A stretch of 64,000 nucleotides of DNA, taken from assembly GCF_014205795.1 (NCBI RefSeq), contig NZ_JACHCN010000020.1, positions 1 to 64,000 on the forward strand, written 5' to 3'. This DNA is from Rhodanobacter sp. MP7CTX1. Lineage in GTDB: Bacteria; Pseudomonadota; Gammaproteobacteria; Xanthomonadales; Rhodanobacteraceae. Positions 46,833 through 55,397 of this stretch are shown piece after piece. The notes below the pieces were generated by a model. That model did not search any database. It worked only from the letters and a program-made list of their open reading frames with translations, and was not told the origin of the DNA. The stretch's first letter is position 1; every line of letters begins with the position of its first letter. The position numbers and the translations under genes are program-made.

Positions 46833-47142
46833 CACCTTCCAGTTTTTTCTTGAAGTCGTGCAAGGCACGCAGGCGGTTGCGCTCGAACTTTCCGATCCAG
46901 CGCTCGTAAATTTCATGCAGCGGTACAGGATTCAAATAGTGGAGCTTTTCCCGGCCCTGCCAGATGACGGCGACGAGGTTGGCTCCCTCGAGTTGTTGCA
47001 GATGCTGTGTCACGGCCTGGCGCGTCATGTCCATGTGCTCGCAGAGTGCCGTCACCGTCTGGCCGTTCTCATGATGCAGCATGTCGAGCAGACGTCGGCG
47101 GCCCGGGTCAGCTAGCGCCTTGAAGACTTTGTCGATGTCCAA
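46813..47142 (-). CDS. ArsR-family transcriptional regulator
   Basis: A 109-residue winged-helix regulator: DKVFKALADPGRRRLLDMLH, then the recognition helix region LCEHMDMTRQAVTQHLQQLE. It has no metal-binding cysteine pair, so it is of the non-metal type linked to SRPBCC proteins. The TTG at 47142, 8 bases after the upstream stop and after GAAAGG, gives the usual length. A GTG at 47193 is possible but would overlap the previous gene. It probably binds the palindrome at 47713-47732. Confidence 0.88.
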   Translation of the reverse strand: MDIDKVFKALADPGRRRLLDMLHHENGQTVTALCEHMDMTRQAVTQHLQQLEGANLVAVIWQGREKLHYLNPVPLHEIYERWIGKFERNRLRALHDFKKKLEGDDHDKA

Positions 47143-47149
47143 AAGCCTT

Positions 47150-47602
47150 TCAGTTCCAGTTGTCGATCTTGATGTCGTGCGGGTTGGGTGCACCCTTCCC
47201 GGTTTCCAGTAGCGACTTCAGGCTCATCAGGAAGATCGCCCACTTGGTGCTGCAATGGTGCATGAATTCCACCGGCTCCTCCCAGTCCTGGTGTTTGAAC
47301 AGGACGATGCAATAGTCGCCGTCTTGTTTGAGTTGCCAACTGATCTTGGTGCCGATCCATTCCACCGGGCCGTCGACCACTTGCCACAGCACACGCTTGC
47401 CGGGATCAAGCTCAAGAACCTTCATGTCGAAGCCGCCGATTTCGGCGCCGTCGGCACTGAAGCGGAACTGGAACACGCCGCCTACGTTGCTTTCCCCTTG
47501 CGTGTCGTTCGTCCACCAGGCGGCAAGACCATCACGTGTGGCCAATGCGTTGTAGACCTCAGCCGAGGATGATTTGATTCCAACTCTATGCAGGATATCC
47601 AT
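47150..47602 (-). CDS. SRPBCC (AHSA1-like) protein
   Basis: A 150-residue START-fold protein, DILHRVGIKSSSAEVYNALATRDGLAAWW at the start and WAIFLMSLKSLLETGKG near the end. It is a paralogue in fold of the third gene of the operon. It is the first gene after the palindromic operator and is followed by the ArsR gene. Ligand unknown. Confidence 0.88.
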   Translation of the reverse strand: MDILHRVGIKSSSAEVYNALATRDGLAAWWTNDTQGESNVGGVFQFRFSADGAEIGGFDMKVLELDPGKRVLWQVVDGPVEWIGTKISWQLKQDGDYCIVLFKHQDWEEPVEFMHHCSTKWAIFLMSLKSLLETGKGAPNPHDIKIDNWN

Positions 47603-47712
47603 CGCGACTCTCCTTACAGGTTGATCGAAATGACGATGCGGGTTGTCGGGGCAACGCAGCTGCTGGCGTCTATCGAAGACGCGTGCCGCGGCCTTATGGC
47701 GTGGCGGATTAT

Positions 47713-47732
47713 ATGCAAGTATTTACTTGCAT
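47713..47732. promoter_or_regulatory. Probable ArsR operator
   Basis: ATGCAAGTA-TT-TACTTGCAT is a perfect inverted repeat with 9-base arms about 110 bases upstream of the first SRPBCC gene. It lies in an AT-rich patch of an otherwise GC-rich gap, where a promoter would be expected. The geometry suits a dimeric ArsR-type regulator, and this operon encodes one. Confidence 0.7.
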
Positions 47733-47805
47733 GTCAAACGACACGACTCGGCAGTGCGACACATCAGGGCCGCGCGCTTAGCGCTGGAAGATCAAGAGCT
47801 CACCC

Positions 47806-47850
47806 CCTCCCAACTTCCCCTTGCGAGCAGGGGGAGGAGCAAAGCGGGAG
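47806..47850. repeat. Dispersed GC-rich hairpin repeat
   Basis: CCCCTTGCGAGCAGGGGGAG with neighbouring CCCCTCCC and GGAGGAGCAAAGCG, a member of the CCCCTGCTCGCAGGGG-type family, lying just downstream of the SUMF1-domain gene stop. Confidence 0.7.
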
Positions 47851-47876
47851 TTCACGTGAGTCAAGGTTCGCGCAGC

Positions 47877-49814
47877 TTAAAGTTCGCGGAGCACGCGGAA
47901 GCCAACGCGACCGCTACGCATGCTGCCGTCGGCGCCTTCGCGATAGGCCGAGTTCACCTGGTCCGGTGAACTGCCCCAGGAGCCGCCACGGACGACGTGG
48001 GTGCCGCAGCCAGGGTTGAGCCATCCCGAGCCGTCGTTCGGGGCACTGACGTAACTCTCGTGCCAGCAATCCTGCACCCACTCCGAAACATTGCCGTTGA
48101 TGTCGTAGAGACCAAACGGATTCGCCGCGAACGTCATCACGGGTGCAGGCCCCCAATAGCCATCGCTGTAACCGCGGAACGCATGACTCCAGCGCCGACC
48201 GATGTGTGACCGATCGCCGGAGCCGGTGAGGTTTTCCACCGGACGGGTGGGTGTGCCGTCGCCCCACCAGTAACGTGTGGTGGTTCCGCCGCGCAGCGCG
48301 TATTCGAACTCGGCTTCGCTGGGCAATCGGTAGACCTTGCCGGTGCGCTGGCTGAGCCAGTCGGCATAGGCTTTGGCGTCACCCCACGAGATGTTCACTA
48401 CGGGCAGATTCTCGCCAGCACGATGGCCGGCGTAGTCGTCCTGCCAGGTGGCACGAGGATCATCGCGAAGTGCACCGCTTTGCTCGTCATACACGCTGGC
48501 GCCATCCAGCTTCACCGAGTCGGGCACATAGCCGCTGGCGCGGACAAACTCGCGAAACTGTCCGACGGTAATGGCGCTGCGCGCCATCGCAAAGCCCTTG
48601 CCGATGGTGACCTGGTGTTGCGGTGTTTCAGCGGCGTTGTGATCGTCCTCGTTATCCGGTGCGCCCATCTGGAAACTGCCGGTGGGAACCACCACCATCG
48701 CTGGCGTCTTGCCCGGCAGGTCCACATAGCGGTCGCTGAATATCTGGCCGGGTTTGTAACTGGCATACAACCGCGCATTGGTCAGTTGTTCCTCGAAGTC
48801 GGCCAGCCCGGCCAGGTTCGGACTGATGTCCTGTGCCTGCGTCGCCAGCTTTTTCGCCATCGCGATATTGCCGCCATCCAGCGCCGAGCGTGCCTGCGCC
48901 AGTACGCCAGTAGCACGTTGTTCGCGCATGTCGTCCACACGCTTGTGCGTATCCTGCATCTGCTGCGAGTCGGGACGAATGGCTTGCGCTTCCGTCAGCG
49001 CCTTGTCCGCGCTGGCAAAGTCGTTTTGCGCCACAGCGGCTAAGGCCCGATCAAGCACGGCGTGCTGCACTTGCAGGACGCCCTGCTCGGCCACGGCATT
49101 TTGCGGATCGAGCTTCTGCACCTCGTGGTACAGATCCAGTGCGCTGCCACCGACAGGTTGATCGGCATTCCCCTGTTGCAGCAACGCAGCCGCCTTCGCC
49201 AGCATCGGCCGCACCTTGGCCAGGGTTTTCAAGCTCGCTTCCAGCTGCGCCACATCGTCGGTCGCATTCGGCAGCGTGCGCAGCGCATCGAGAAGATCCT
49301 GTGCCGAAGCGACGTCGCCCACCACAATATCCTGATCGATCTGCGCCACCAGTCGTGCGTGCACATCGAACAGTCCTTGCGCGGCGCGGCGGCTATCCGG
49401 CTTTGCCTTCAGCGCCTGCGCAAACAATGCAGCGGCACTGTTCTTGTCGCCAACCAGCTGACCGTCATGCAGCGCCTTGGTCGCCCGTGTCAGCAACGCC
49501 AGCACGTCCGGCGTGTCCGCGCTCATCTGCTCGGGTAGATTTGCTTTATGGCTGCTGCGCGCGACGATCACGACCGTCGGTGCGAGCGTCATGGGCGGCC
49601 CGGCATTGATCTCCGCCGCCGCCGACACCTGTTCCACTTGCGCCTCACTGCTCGGCACCGTCGTTCCCATCGACATCGAGCGGCGTGGTGCCTGGGTCGG
49701 TTCGACGTGGAATACCCGCGGAAAAAAGTGATACGTCAGCGCACAACCCAGCACGACAATGCCCAGCGCCCCACCTAGAGTGCGCTGACGGTGCAAGGTG
49801 GCATTGCTTGGCAT
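47877..49814 (-). CDS. Membrane-anchored SUMF1/FGE-sulfatase-domain protein
   Basis: 645 residues. A single hydrophobic segment (about 13-31, GGALGIVVLGCALTYHFF) anchors it. A long helical, TPR-like region (about 100-355) precedes the formylglycine-generating-enzyme-like domain (about 365-645). That domain has VVVPTGSFQMGAPDNEDDHNAAE, VNISWGDAKAYADWLS, LPSEAEFEYALRGG and NGNVSEWVQDCW..GGSW..GFR. No sulfatase gene is nearby, and such domains also occur in proteins with other roles, so the activity is open. It is transcribed divergently from rnd. Confidence 0.85.
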   Translation of the reverse strand: MPSNATLHRQRTLGGALGIVVLGCALTYHFFPRVFHVEPTQAPRRSMSMGTTVPSSEAQVEQVSAAAEINAGPPMTLAPTVVIVARSSHKANLPEQMSADTPDVLALLTRATKALHDGQLVGDKNSAAALFAQALKAKPDSRRAAQGLFDVHARLVAQIDQDIVVGDVASAQDLLDALRTLPNATDDVAQLEASLKTLAKVRPMLAKAAALLQQGNADQPVGGSALDLYHEVQKLDPQNAVAEQGVLQVQHAVLDRALAAVAQNDFASADKALTEAQAIRPDSQQMQDTHKRVDDMREQRATGVLAQARSALDGGNIAMAKKLATQAQDISPNLAGLADFEEQLTNARLYASYKPGQIFSDRYVDLPGKTPAMVVVPTGSFQMGAPDNEDDHNAAETPQHQVTIGKGFAMARSAITVGQFREFVRASGYVPDSVKLDGASVYDEQSGALRDDPRATWQDDYAGHRAGENLPVVNISWGDAKAYADWLSQRTGKVYRLPSEAEFEYALRGGTTTRYWWGDGTPTRPVENLTGSGDRSHIGRRWSHAFRGYSDGYWGPAPVMTFAANPFGLYDINGNVSEWVQDCWHESYVSAPNDGSGWLNPGCGTHVVRGGSWGSSPDQVNSAYREGADGSMRSGRVGFRVLREL

Positions 49815-49914
49815 GTATGGGCGTCCTTGAGGTGGCCTGTTATCGTGCGCTGCTCACCATAGGCACAAACTGCCGACAGGGCAATCCGCGCCCCGCATTT
49901 TTCAAGGAACACCG

Positions 49915-51033
49915 ATGTCACTGCCTGAAACAGTCAATGCCGAATGGATCGACAACCGCGACGCATTGCAGGCGTGGCTGGCCGTGTTGCCGGCCGACGC
50001 GGCGATTGGCCTGGATACTGAATTCATGCGACGCAATACGTTCTATCCGCAGCTGGCGCTACTACAGCTTGGCTGGAACGGTCGCTATGCGCTGATCGAC
50101 CCCCTCGCCTTCGAGATCGGCGATGCGCTGCAGCCACTGCTTGGCGATGGCCCGGCAGTCACCGTGATGCACAGCGCCAGCGAGGACCTGGAAACTCTCG
50201 CCCCGCTGCTGCCGAACGGCCCGGGACACCTTTTCGACACGCAGATCGCGGCTGCCTTCGCGGGCATGGGCCTTGGCATCAGCTATCGCGCGCTGGTCGC
50301 AGAGCTGGTCGGGGGGATAGAGCTGGACAAGGGCGAGACCCGCTCAGACTGGCTGCAGCGCCCACTCACGGCCTCTCAATGCACCTATGCCGCGCTGGAT
50401 GTGGTCTATCTGAAAACCATCCACGAGCAGCTCAGCGAACGCCTGCAGCAGCGCGACCGCACCGCCTGGCATGCGGAAGACTGCGAACGGCTGAAGCGTC
50501 GTGCCAGCCATCGCGACGGCGACCCGCAACCCCAGGCGGCGATGCGTGGAGCTGCCGAATGGCCAGCCGCCCAACAGGCCTTGCTGCGCCGCCTGCTGCT
50601 GTGGCGTGACCGCAGTGCGCGCCGCCTCGACGTTCCGCGCCCGTGGCTGATGGACGACGCGCTGGCACTGAGCCTCGCCCAGCAACCACCCGCCGTTCTC
50701 GGCGACCTCGAGCAACGCAGCCGAGGTCAGCGCGCCCTGCGTTCGGCGCAGCGCAGTGAACTGTTCGATCTGCTCGCACCGGCGGTCAGCGCCGACGAAA
50801 TCGCCGCCACGTCCGGCATCCCCGGACACCCTCAGGGCGAAGCAAAGAAAGCGCTAGCCGCCATGAAGCAGCTGATCGACACCCTCGCCATGGAGCTCGA
50901 CCTGCCACCCGGCCTGCTCTGCCCGCGCAAGGCACTGGAGGAATATGTGGTCACCGCCGAGTGGCCCGAGTTTCTCGATGGCTGGCGCCGCGACGTGCTG
51001 CACGACCGTCTGCCGGGGCTGTTGCCGGGTTGA
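49915..51033 (+). CDS. rnd: Ribonuclease D
   Basis: A 372-residue 3'-5' exoribonuclease. The DEDD exonuclease domain shows GLDTEFMRRNTFYP (motif I), the HSASEDLETL segment and CTYAALDVVYLKTIH (motif III). An HRDC domain (about residues 215-295) starts near LLRRLLLWRDRSARRLDVPR. It trims tRNA and other stable RNA 3' ends. ATG 49915 is the only suitable start. No obvious partner gene. Confidence 0.95.
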   Translation: MSLPETVNAEWIDNRDALQAWLAVLPADAAIGLDTEFMRRNTFYPQLALLQLGWNGRYALIDPLAFEIGDALQPLLGDGPAVTVMHSASEDLETLAPLLPNGPGHLFDTQIAAAFAGMGLGISYRALVAELVGGIELDKGETRSDWLQRPLTASQCTYAALDVVYLKTIHEQLSERLQQRDRTAWHAEDCERLKRRASHRDGDPQPQAAMRGAAEWPAAQQALLRRLLLWRDRSARRLDVPRPWLMDDALALSLAQQPPAVLGDLEQRSRGQRALRSAQRSELFDLLAPAVSADEIAATSGIPGHPQGEAKKALAAMKQLIDTLAMELDLPPGLLCPRKALEEYVVTAEWPEFLDGWRRDVLHDRLPGLLPG

Positions 51034-51170
51034 TTCGCGAGCTCACGACGCCACCGACATATCCAAACGACTTCCGAGCTTCGGAGGTACGGAGGCCAGG
51101 ACCGAACGCCTGATGAAGGCCAAGACCACCGCCGATCGCAAGACTGGCGGTGATCGACCAGGCCTCGCGG

Positions 51171-51581
51171 CTACTCGTTTGCTTTCAGAATTTTCTCGAT
51201 CTCGTCCAGCGTCGAGTTGGTCAGCGTCTTGGCAAGCTCGCCCGTGATGCGCTTGGTCGTCTCGACGTGAAGCTGTGGCCTGATCTCGCCCAGTGTTTTC
51301 GGATCCGCAATCAAAAAGAGATGCTCGTATTCCTGCTTCAACGCGGCAGCATTCAGGCGATGGACGAGCTGCTTGGCGAAGGTCGCTTCGTCGTTCTGTT
51401 CCGGGCTTTCCTCGGGCGGCCGGTGACCTGATGGACCCTGCCCTTCCTCATCAACGACGTCGGGCTTGATGAGCTCTTCCTGCTTCAGGCGCAGCGCATC
51501 CTGCTTGCCGACGTTTTGGAATAGACGCGCCTGCGTGCCGTCAGCAACGACGACCCAGGTGCCAGTGGGAATTTTTTGCAT
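51171..51581 (-). CDS. eRF1-like 'host attachment' family protein
   Basis: A 136-residue protein with [18 protein letters not shown] at the start, a Glu/Pro-rich middle, and the C-terminal [31 protein letters not shown] followed by a helix ending [17 protein letters not shown]. This is the pattern of the 'host attachment protein' family (baeRF-like). Its role in free-living bacteria is unclear. ATG 51581 is chosen because the protein then begins directly before the first strand. It is convergent with rnd. Confidence 0.83.
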   Translation of the reverse strand: MQKIPTGTWVVVADGTQARLFQNVGKQDALRLKQEELIKPDVVDEEGQGPSGHRPPEESPEQNDEATFAKQLVHRLNAAALKQEYEHLFLIADPKTLGEIRPQLHVETTKRITGELAKTLTNSTLDEIEKILKANE

Positions 51582-51786
51582 CAGCTTCTCCTTGAGTTCG
51601 GCACACAAAGCGTTGTGCCACCCGCTCGAGCCTAGCCATCGGCGCGTGATGAGGTTGGGAACGACGAATAACGCGCCCTGACCTGGCCTCATTGCTCGCT
51701 CGCTTAGGCTGTTTGAGCTGCAGAACCCCAGGGGAAGCCGGGTCTTGGCGAACCCTGGGCGCACTGCTAACATTCCCGGCTCGTGT

Positions 51787-51862
51787 GGGGCGGTAGCTCA
51801 GCTGGGAGAGCGCTGCGTTCGCAATGCAGAGGTCGTGGGTTCGATCCCCATCCGCTCCACCA
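51787..51862 (+). tRNA. tRNA-Ala (anticodon CGC)
   Basis: A 76-base tRNA. The acceptor GGGGCGG pairs with CCGCTCC with one G-U pair. The D-arm is AGCTCAGCTGGGAGAGC, and the anticodon loop is TTCGCAA within stem CTGCG/TGCAG. The T-arm GTGGGTTCGATCCCCAT and encoded CCA are present. Confidence 0.96.
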
Positions 51863-51880
51863 ACGAATCAACAGAAAACC

Positions 51881-51916
51881 AAAGCATTCCGTCGCAAGGC
51901 GGGGTGCTTTTTTTTG
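51881..51916 (+). terminator. Intrinsic terminator after tRNA-Ala
   Basis: AAGCATTCCGTC pairs with GGCGGGGTGCTT (three G-U pairs) around GCAA and is followed by a run of eight T. Confidence 0.85.
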
Positions 51917-52000
51917 CCTGCGTGCAAGCCATTGCCGGGGCTGGCCGAGTGACCGTTTGCCACGCCCAAGGCCTGCCGACGTAGGAACCCAGACCGAATG

Positions 52001-52086
52001 ACGTAGGTTGGGGTGAGCGCAGCGATGCCCAACGTCGCCGCCTTGAGGAGTTCTGTTGGGCATCGCTGCGCTCACCCCAACCTACG
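52001..52086. repeat. Long inverted repeat of the GTAGGTTGGGGTGAGCG family
   Basis: The left arm starts GTAGGTTGGGGTGAGCGCAG (52003) and runs through CGATGCCCAAC; the right arm is its exact complement ending CACCCCAACCTAC at 52085. The arms are about 31 bases with a 21-base loop. Other copies lie at 9471-9550 and 62235-62315. Confidence 0.92.
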
Positions 52087-52330
52087 CTAACGGTTGCGTG
52101 GCGAGTTTCGCTCAGCGGAGCATCATGGGATGTCGAAAAACCATCGCACCCATCGGCGCCCAACCAGCGCTTGACCGATGCAAGTGCGATTACGCACTTT
52201 TCCCGGCAGCTCGGATCGTGCGAGGCTCGCCCGTGGGAATCGTGCCTCCACTGTTCAACCTTGCTGATGTGCGATGACGGGAGTGGCCTGTCGTCGCGTC
52301 AGTCGCGTACCTGGAATGGGAAAAGCTGTG

Positions 52331-54316
52331 ATGAAATCCATGGGATATTTCGCCTTCGCGTTCTGCGGTGTTCTTGCATTGCCGCTGCTGGCCAGCGCCG
52401 CCACGAGCGCGCCGGTATTCCAGTTGGGCGACGTGCAGAAAATCGTGAGCCTGCACGAGCCGCAGATATCGCCGGATGGCAAACGGATCGCGGTGATCGT
52501 CTCAACGCCGGACTGGAAGACCGACAAGAACCTGCAGGAAATCGACCTGGTGGACACGGCCAGCGGCGCGCGACGCGCCCTGACCTGGAAGCGCACAGAG
52601 CTTTCGTCGCCACGCTGGTCGGCGGACGGCACGCGACTGGCGTTCATCGCCAACGATGACGAGACCAAGCAGGGGCAGTTGTTCGTGATGTCGATGGACG
52701 GTGGCGACGCGATACGCCTTACCGAGGCCAAGCGTGGCGTGGATGCGTTTAGCTGGAGTCCGGACGGCAAGCAGATCGCGTTTATCACCGAGGACGAACC
52801 GGCCAACGAGAAAGCCATCAAGGAACACGATGATGCGTTCCAGGTGACTGACAACAACTTCCTGGTGCGGGCGGCGCTCACACCCTGGCACCTGTGGGTG
52901 GTAGCGAGCGCGGGCGGCTCGTCCAAACAGCTCACGCAAGGCACTTACAGCCTGCAGACCGACCAGCAGGACACACCGCCGGTGCCGGAGTGGAGTCGTG
53001 ACAGCCAACACATTGCATTCACCCAATTTCCCAATCCGTACTGGGGACCGTCGTTCCAGTCAGTGATTACCGCAGTGGATGCGGGCGGCGGCGCAACGCG
53101 CACGCTGGTGTCAGACGGAGGCTCAACGAATTTCTCCTACGCACCGGACAGCGATACGTTTGCGTTCGTGCGACCACGCAACGGTGATCAGAACAACGGT
53201 AACGCGGTGTACGTTGGCACCAACGGCAACACGCGCGACGTTACGCAGGCACTGGCGCGCAATTTCGACACCTACGCCTGGCTGCCGCACGGCAAAGCGC
53301 TGCTGCTGGCGGGTGCAGAGGGCACGCGCCAGGTGCTGTGGGAGCAGCCGCTGGCGGGTGCCGCGAAGCCGCTCGATCTTGGTGACGTGGAAGCGAATGC
53401 GGAGCTGAGTGTTTCGAAAACCGGCGCGGTGGCTTTCGTCGGCAGCACCAAGACGCATCCCAACGAGTTGTACGTCATGGAGTCGGTCAGCGCCAAGCCG
53501 CGGCGGCTCACCGATGTGAATGCGTTCGTGGACGGTCTCACGCTCGGACGTACCGAGTCGGTCCAGTGGCAGGGACCCAATGGCTTCCAGGAAGACGGCG
53601 TCCTGACTTATCCGACAGGCTACCGCAGCGGCCAGAAATATCCGCTGGTGCTGGTTATCCACGGCGGCCCGGAAGCGGAATCCACTGTCCGGTTCTCGGC
53701 GTTGCCGCAGTTGCTGTCCGCCGCCGGCTACCTGGTGTTCCAGCCCAACTATCGCGGCAGCACCGGTCTCGGCGATGCCTACCAGCACGCGATCTTCCGT
53801 GACACCGGCGTAGGCCCGGGCAACGACGTGATGGCCGGCCTGGCAGCGGTGGAAAAACTCGGCATCGTGGACCCCGATCACATCGGCGTGACCGGTTGGT
53901 CGTACGGCGGCTACATGACGACCTGGCTTACCGGGCATTACCCGGTGTGGAAGGCGGCCGTATCAGGCGCCGCGCTCACCGACTGGGTGATGGATTACAC
54001 CGTGTCCTATTACCAGCAGGGCGACACGTACTACTTTGGCGGCTCGCCGTGGTCTGCGAAATATCAGGACATCTGGCGGGAGCAGTCCCCGATTACTTAC
54101 GCACACAACGTCACTGCGCCGACGCTGATCATGGGCGACGTGGGCGACCCCAACGTACCGCTGGTGAACAGCTACGAGTGGTACCACGCGCTGCGCGACA
54201 AAGGCGTCCCCGTGGAGTTCTACGCCTATCCGACCGATACACACTTCCCGAGCGACATCGTGCGCACCACCGACGTCTACCGGCGCTGGGTGGGCTGGAT
54301 GACCGCGCACCTGTAG
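52331..54316 (+). CDS. S9-family prolyl-oligopeptidase-like serine peptidase
   Basis: 661 residues with a signal peptide (GYFAFAFCGVLALPLLASAA). An N-terminal beta-propeller region (about 40-400) carries SPDGKRIAV, SWSPDGKQIAF-type WD/PD40 blades. The C-terminal alpha/beta hydrolase domain has VIHGGPEAES, the nucleophile GWSYGGYMT, the acid in DVGDPNVPLVNSYEWYHALRD and the histidine in TDTHFPSD. Probably a periplasmic acylaminoacyl- or dipeptidyl-peptidase. Of two possible starts (52316, 52331), the latter is used. Confidence 0.93.
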   Translation: MKSMGYFAFAFCGVLALPLLASAATSAPVFQLGDVQKIVSLHEPQISPDGKRIAVIVSTPDWKTDKNLQEIDLVDTASGARRALTWKRTELSSPRWSADGTRLAFIANDDETKQGQLFVMSMDGGDAIRLTEAKRGVDAFSWSPDGKQIAFITEDEPANEKAIKEHDDAFQVTDNNFLVRAALTPWHLWVVASAGGSSKQLTQGTYSLQTDQQDTPPVPEWSRDSQHIAFTQFPNPYWGPSFQSVITAVDAGGGATRTLVSDGGSTNFSYAPDSDTFAFVRPRNGDQNNGNAVYVGTNGNTRDVTQALARNFDTYAWLPHGKALLLAGAEGTRQVLWEQPLAGAAKPLDLGDVEANAELSVSKTGAVAFVGSTKTHPNELYVMESVSAKPRRLTDVNAFVDGLTLGRTESVQWQGPNGFQEDGVLTYPTGYRSGQKYPLVLVIHGGPEAESTVRFSALPQLLSAAGYLVFQPNYRGSTGLGDAYQHAIFRDTGVGPGNDVMAGLAAVEKLGIVDPDHIGVTGWSYGGYMTTWLTGHYPVWKAAVSGAALTDWVMDYTVSYYQQGDTYYFGGSPWSAKYQDIWREQSPITYAHNVTAPTLIMGDVGDPNVPLVNSYEWYHALRDKGVPVEFYAYPTDTHFPSDIVRTTDVYRRWVGWMTAHL

Positions 54317-54344
54317 AGCGCTCTTCTCAGGGGCGCATATCTCT

Positions 54345-54416
54345 TGTGGGAGTGACTTCAGTCGCGATTGGGCTACCCGTCCCTTCAGGCCTATCGCGAC
54401 TGAAGTCGCTCCCACA
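54345..54416. repeat. Inverted repeat TGTGGGAGTGACTTCAGTCG type
   Basis: The left arm TGTGGGAGTGACTTCAGTCG with CGAT is matched by ATCGCGACTGAAGTCGCTCC then CACA (one mismatch). The loop is about 24 bases. It lies between convergent genes and may serve as a shared terminator. Same architecture as the element inside ccmH. Confidence 0.9.
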
Positions 54417-54434
54417 GGTTTTCGTGGATGACGA

Positions 54435-54986
54435 TCAGCCCAGGTGGTCGTGCACCCAGCTCGCGTAGCGGTCGACGAAGTCCTGCAGGAATTTCTGCGT
54501 GCCCTCGCTGGCGATCCTGCCTTCGGCATCGATCAGCGATTCATCCTTGAAATGGACATACACCTCAGGTTGCGCCAGCAAGGGCACGTCCAGGTAAGCC
54601 AGCACATTGCGCAGGTGCTGCTGTGCCAACGCACTGCCGGTGGCGCCGACGGAGGCACCGATCACGGCACCCGGCTTGCCGGCAAACGAGTTCTTGCCCC
54701 AGGGGCGGGAGGCTATGTCTATCGCGTTTTTGAGCACGCCCGGAATGGAACGGTTGTACTCGGGAGTAACGAACAGCAGCGCATCGGCTGCCTCGATCTG
54801 CCGCTTCAACCGTTGCCCTTCAGCTGGGTAATGACTGTCGAGGTCCTGGTTGTACAGCGGCAGATTGTCGATCTGCACATGTTCGAAGCTGAGCCCCTCG
54901 GGCGCCAACCGCGCCACCGCAAGCGCCAGCCGCCGGTTGAATGACTCCCGCCGCAGGCTGCCCACCAATACCGCTACCTTGCTCAT
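54435..54986 (-). CDS. NADPH-dependent FMN reductase
   Basis: A 183-residue flavodoxin-fold protein. The FMN phosphate-binding start VAVLVGSLRRESFNRRLA and the TPEYNRSIPGVLKNAIDIASRP block match the FMN reductase/ChrR-like quinone or chromate reductases. The ATG at 54986 is favoured because it directly precedes the first strand; the open frame upstream is not conserved. Convergent with the S9 peptidase gene. Confidence 0.92.
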   Translation of the reverse strand: MSKVAVLVGSLRRESFNRRLALAVARLAPEGLSFEHVQIDNLPLYNQDLDSHYPAEGQRLKRQIEAADALLFVTPEYNRSIPGVLKNAIDIASRPWGKNSFAGKPGAVIGASVGATGSALAQQHLRNVLAYLDVPLLAQPEVYVHFKDESLIDAEGRIASEGTQKFLQDFVDRYASWVHDHLG

Positions 54987-55397
54987 AAGCTGACACCCCG
55001 CGTCCAGGTTGAACTGCTTCGGCCAAACGGCCGCTGATCGGAGGAGCACGATGCCAGCCACTGCGCCAAGCCCGCGTGAGGGTGAAGGTACCCAATCACC
55101 ATGCTCCAGCGCTGGCATGCCTCATGCTTAACTTAAGTTACGATGGCGGGGCCGGTTTATTCCGCCTCCATTCGTTTCATAATGGGGGCCGCAATGGGTG
55201 CGTCAGGAAGCCAGGCCAGGCCGCAAGGGGAGATCCTCACAGCGAACAGAGGAGCTTTGAAGGCACGCTGACCACCGCTTGGTGGGCAGGCGGTCAGTGA
55301 GCTCGTGACGATGATGTCGGGAGCACCATCAATCTGCCGGAGGCACGCGTTTTTTACGTGCAGTCCTGCAAGAGTCTGGCAAAACGGGGGGCGTCAG
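54987..55397. other. Divergent intergenic region
   Basis: 411 bases between the FMN reductase and the diguanylate cyclase genes, without a supported gene. A perfect 12-base palindrome TAACTTAAGTTA at 55129-55140 could be an operator for either gene. No ribosome-binding site or conserved frame was recognised in the rest. Confidence 0.4.

Larger units (their letters stand above)
51863..52330. other. Gap after tRNA-Ala: terminator, inverted repeat, no gene
   Basis: 468 bases without a supported gene. They contain the tRNA terminator (51881-51916) and a long inverted repeat (52001-52086). The remaining part before the S9 peptidase start has no feature that I recognise; an upstream extension of the peptidase frame is open to 52274. 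Confidence 0.6.

Noticed and set aside
51120-51160. A CACCGCC / GGCGGTG hairpin after rnd
   Set aside because: It has no T-run and a long loop, so it is not listed as a terminator.
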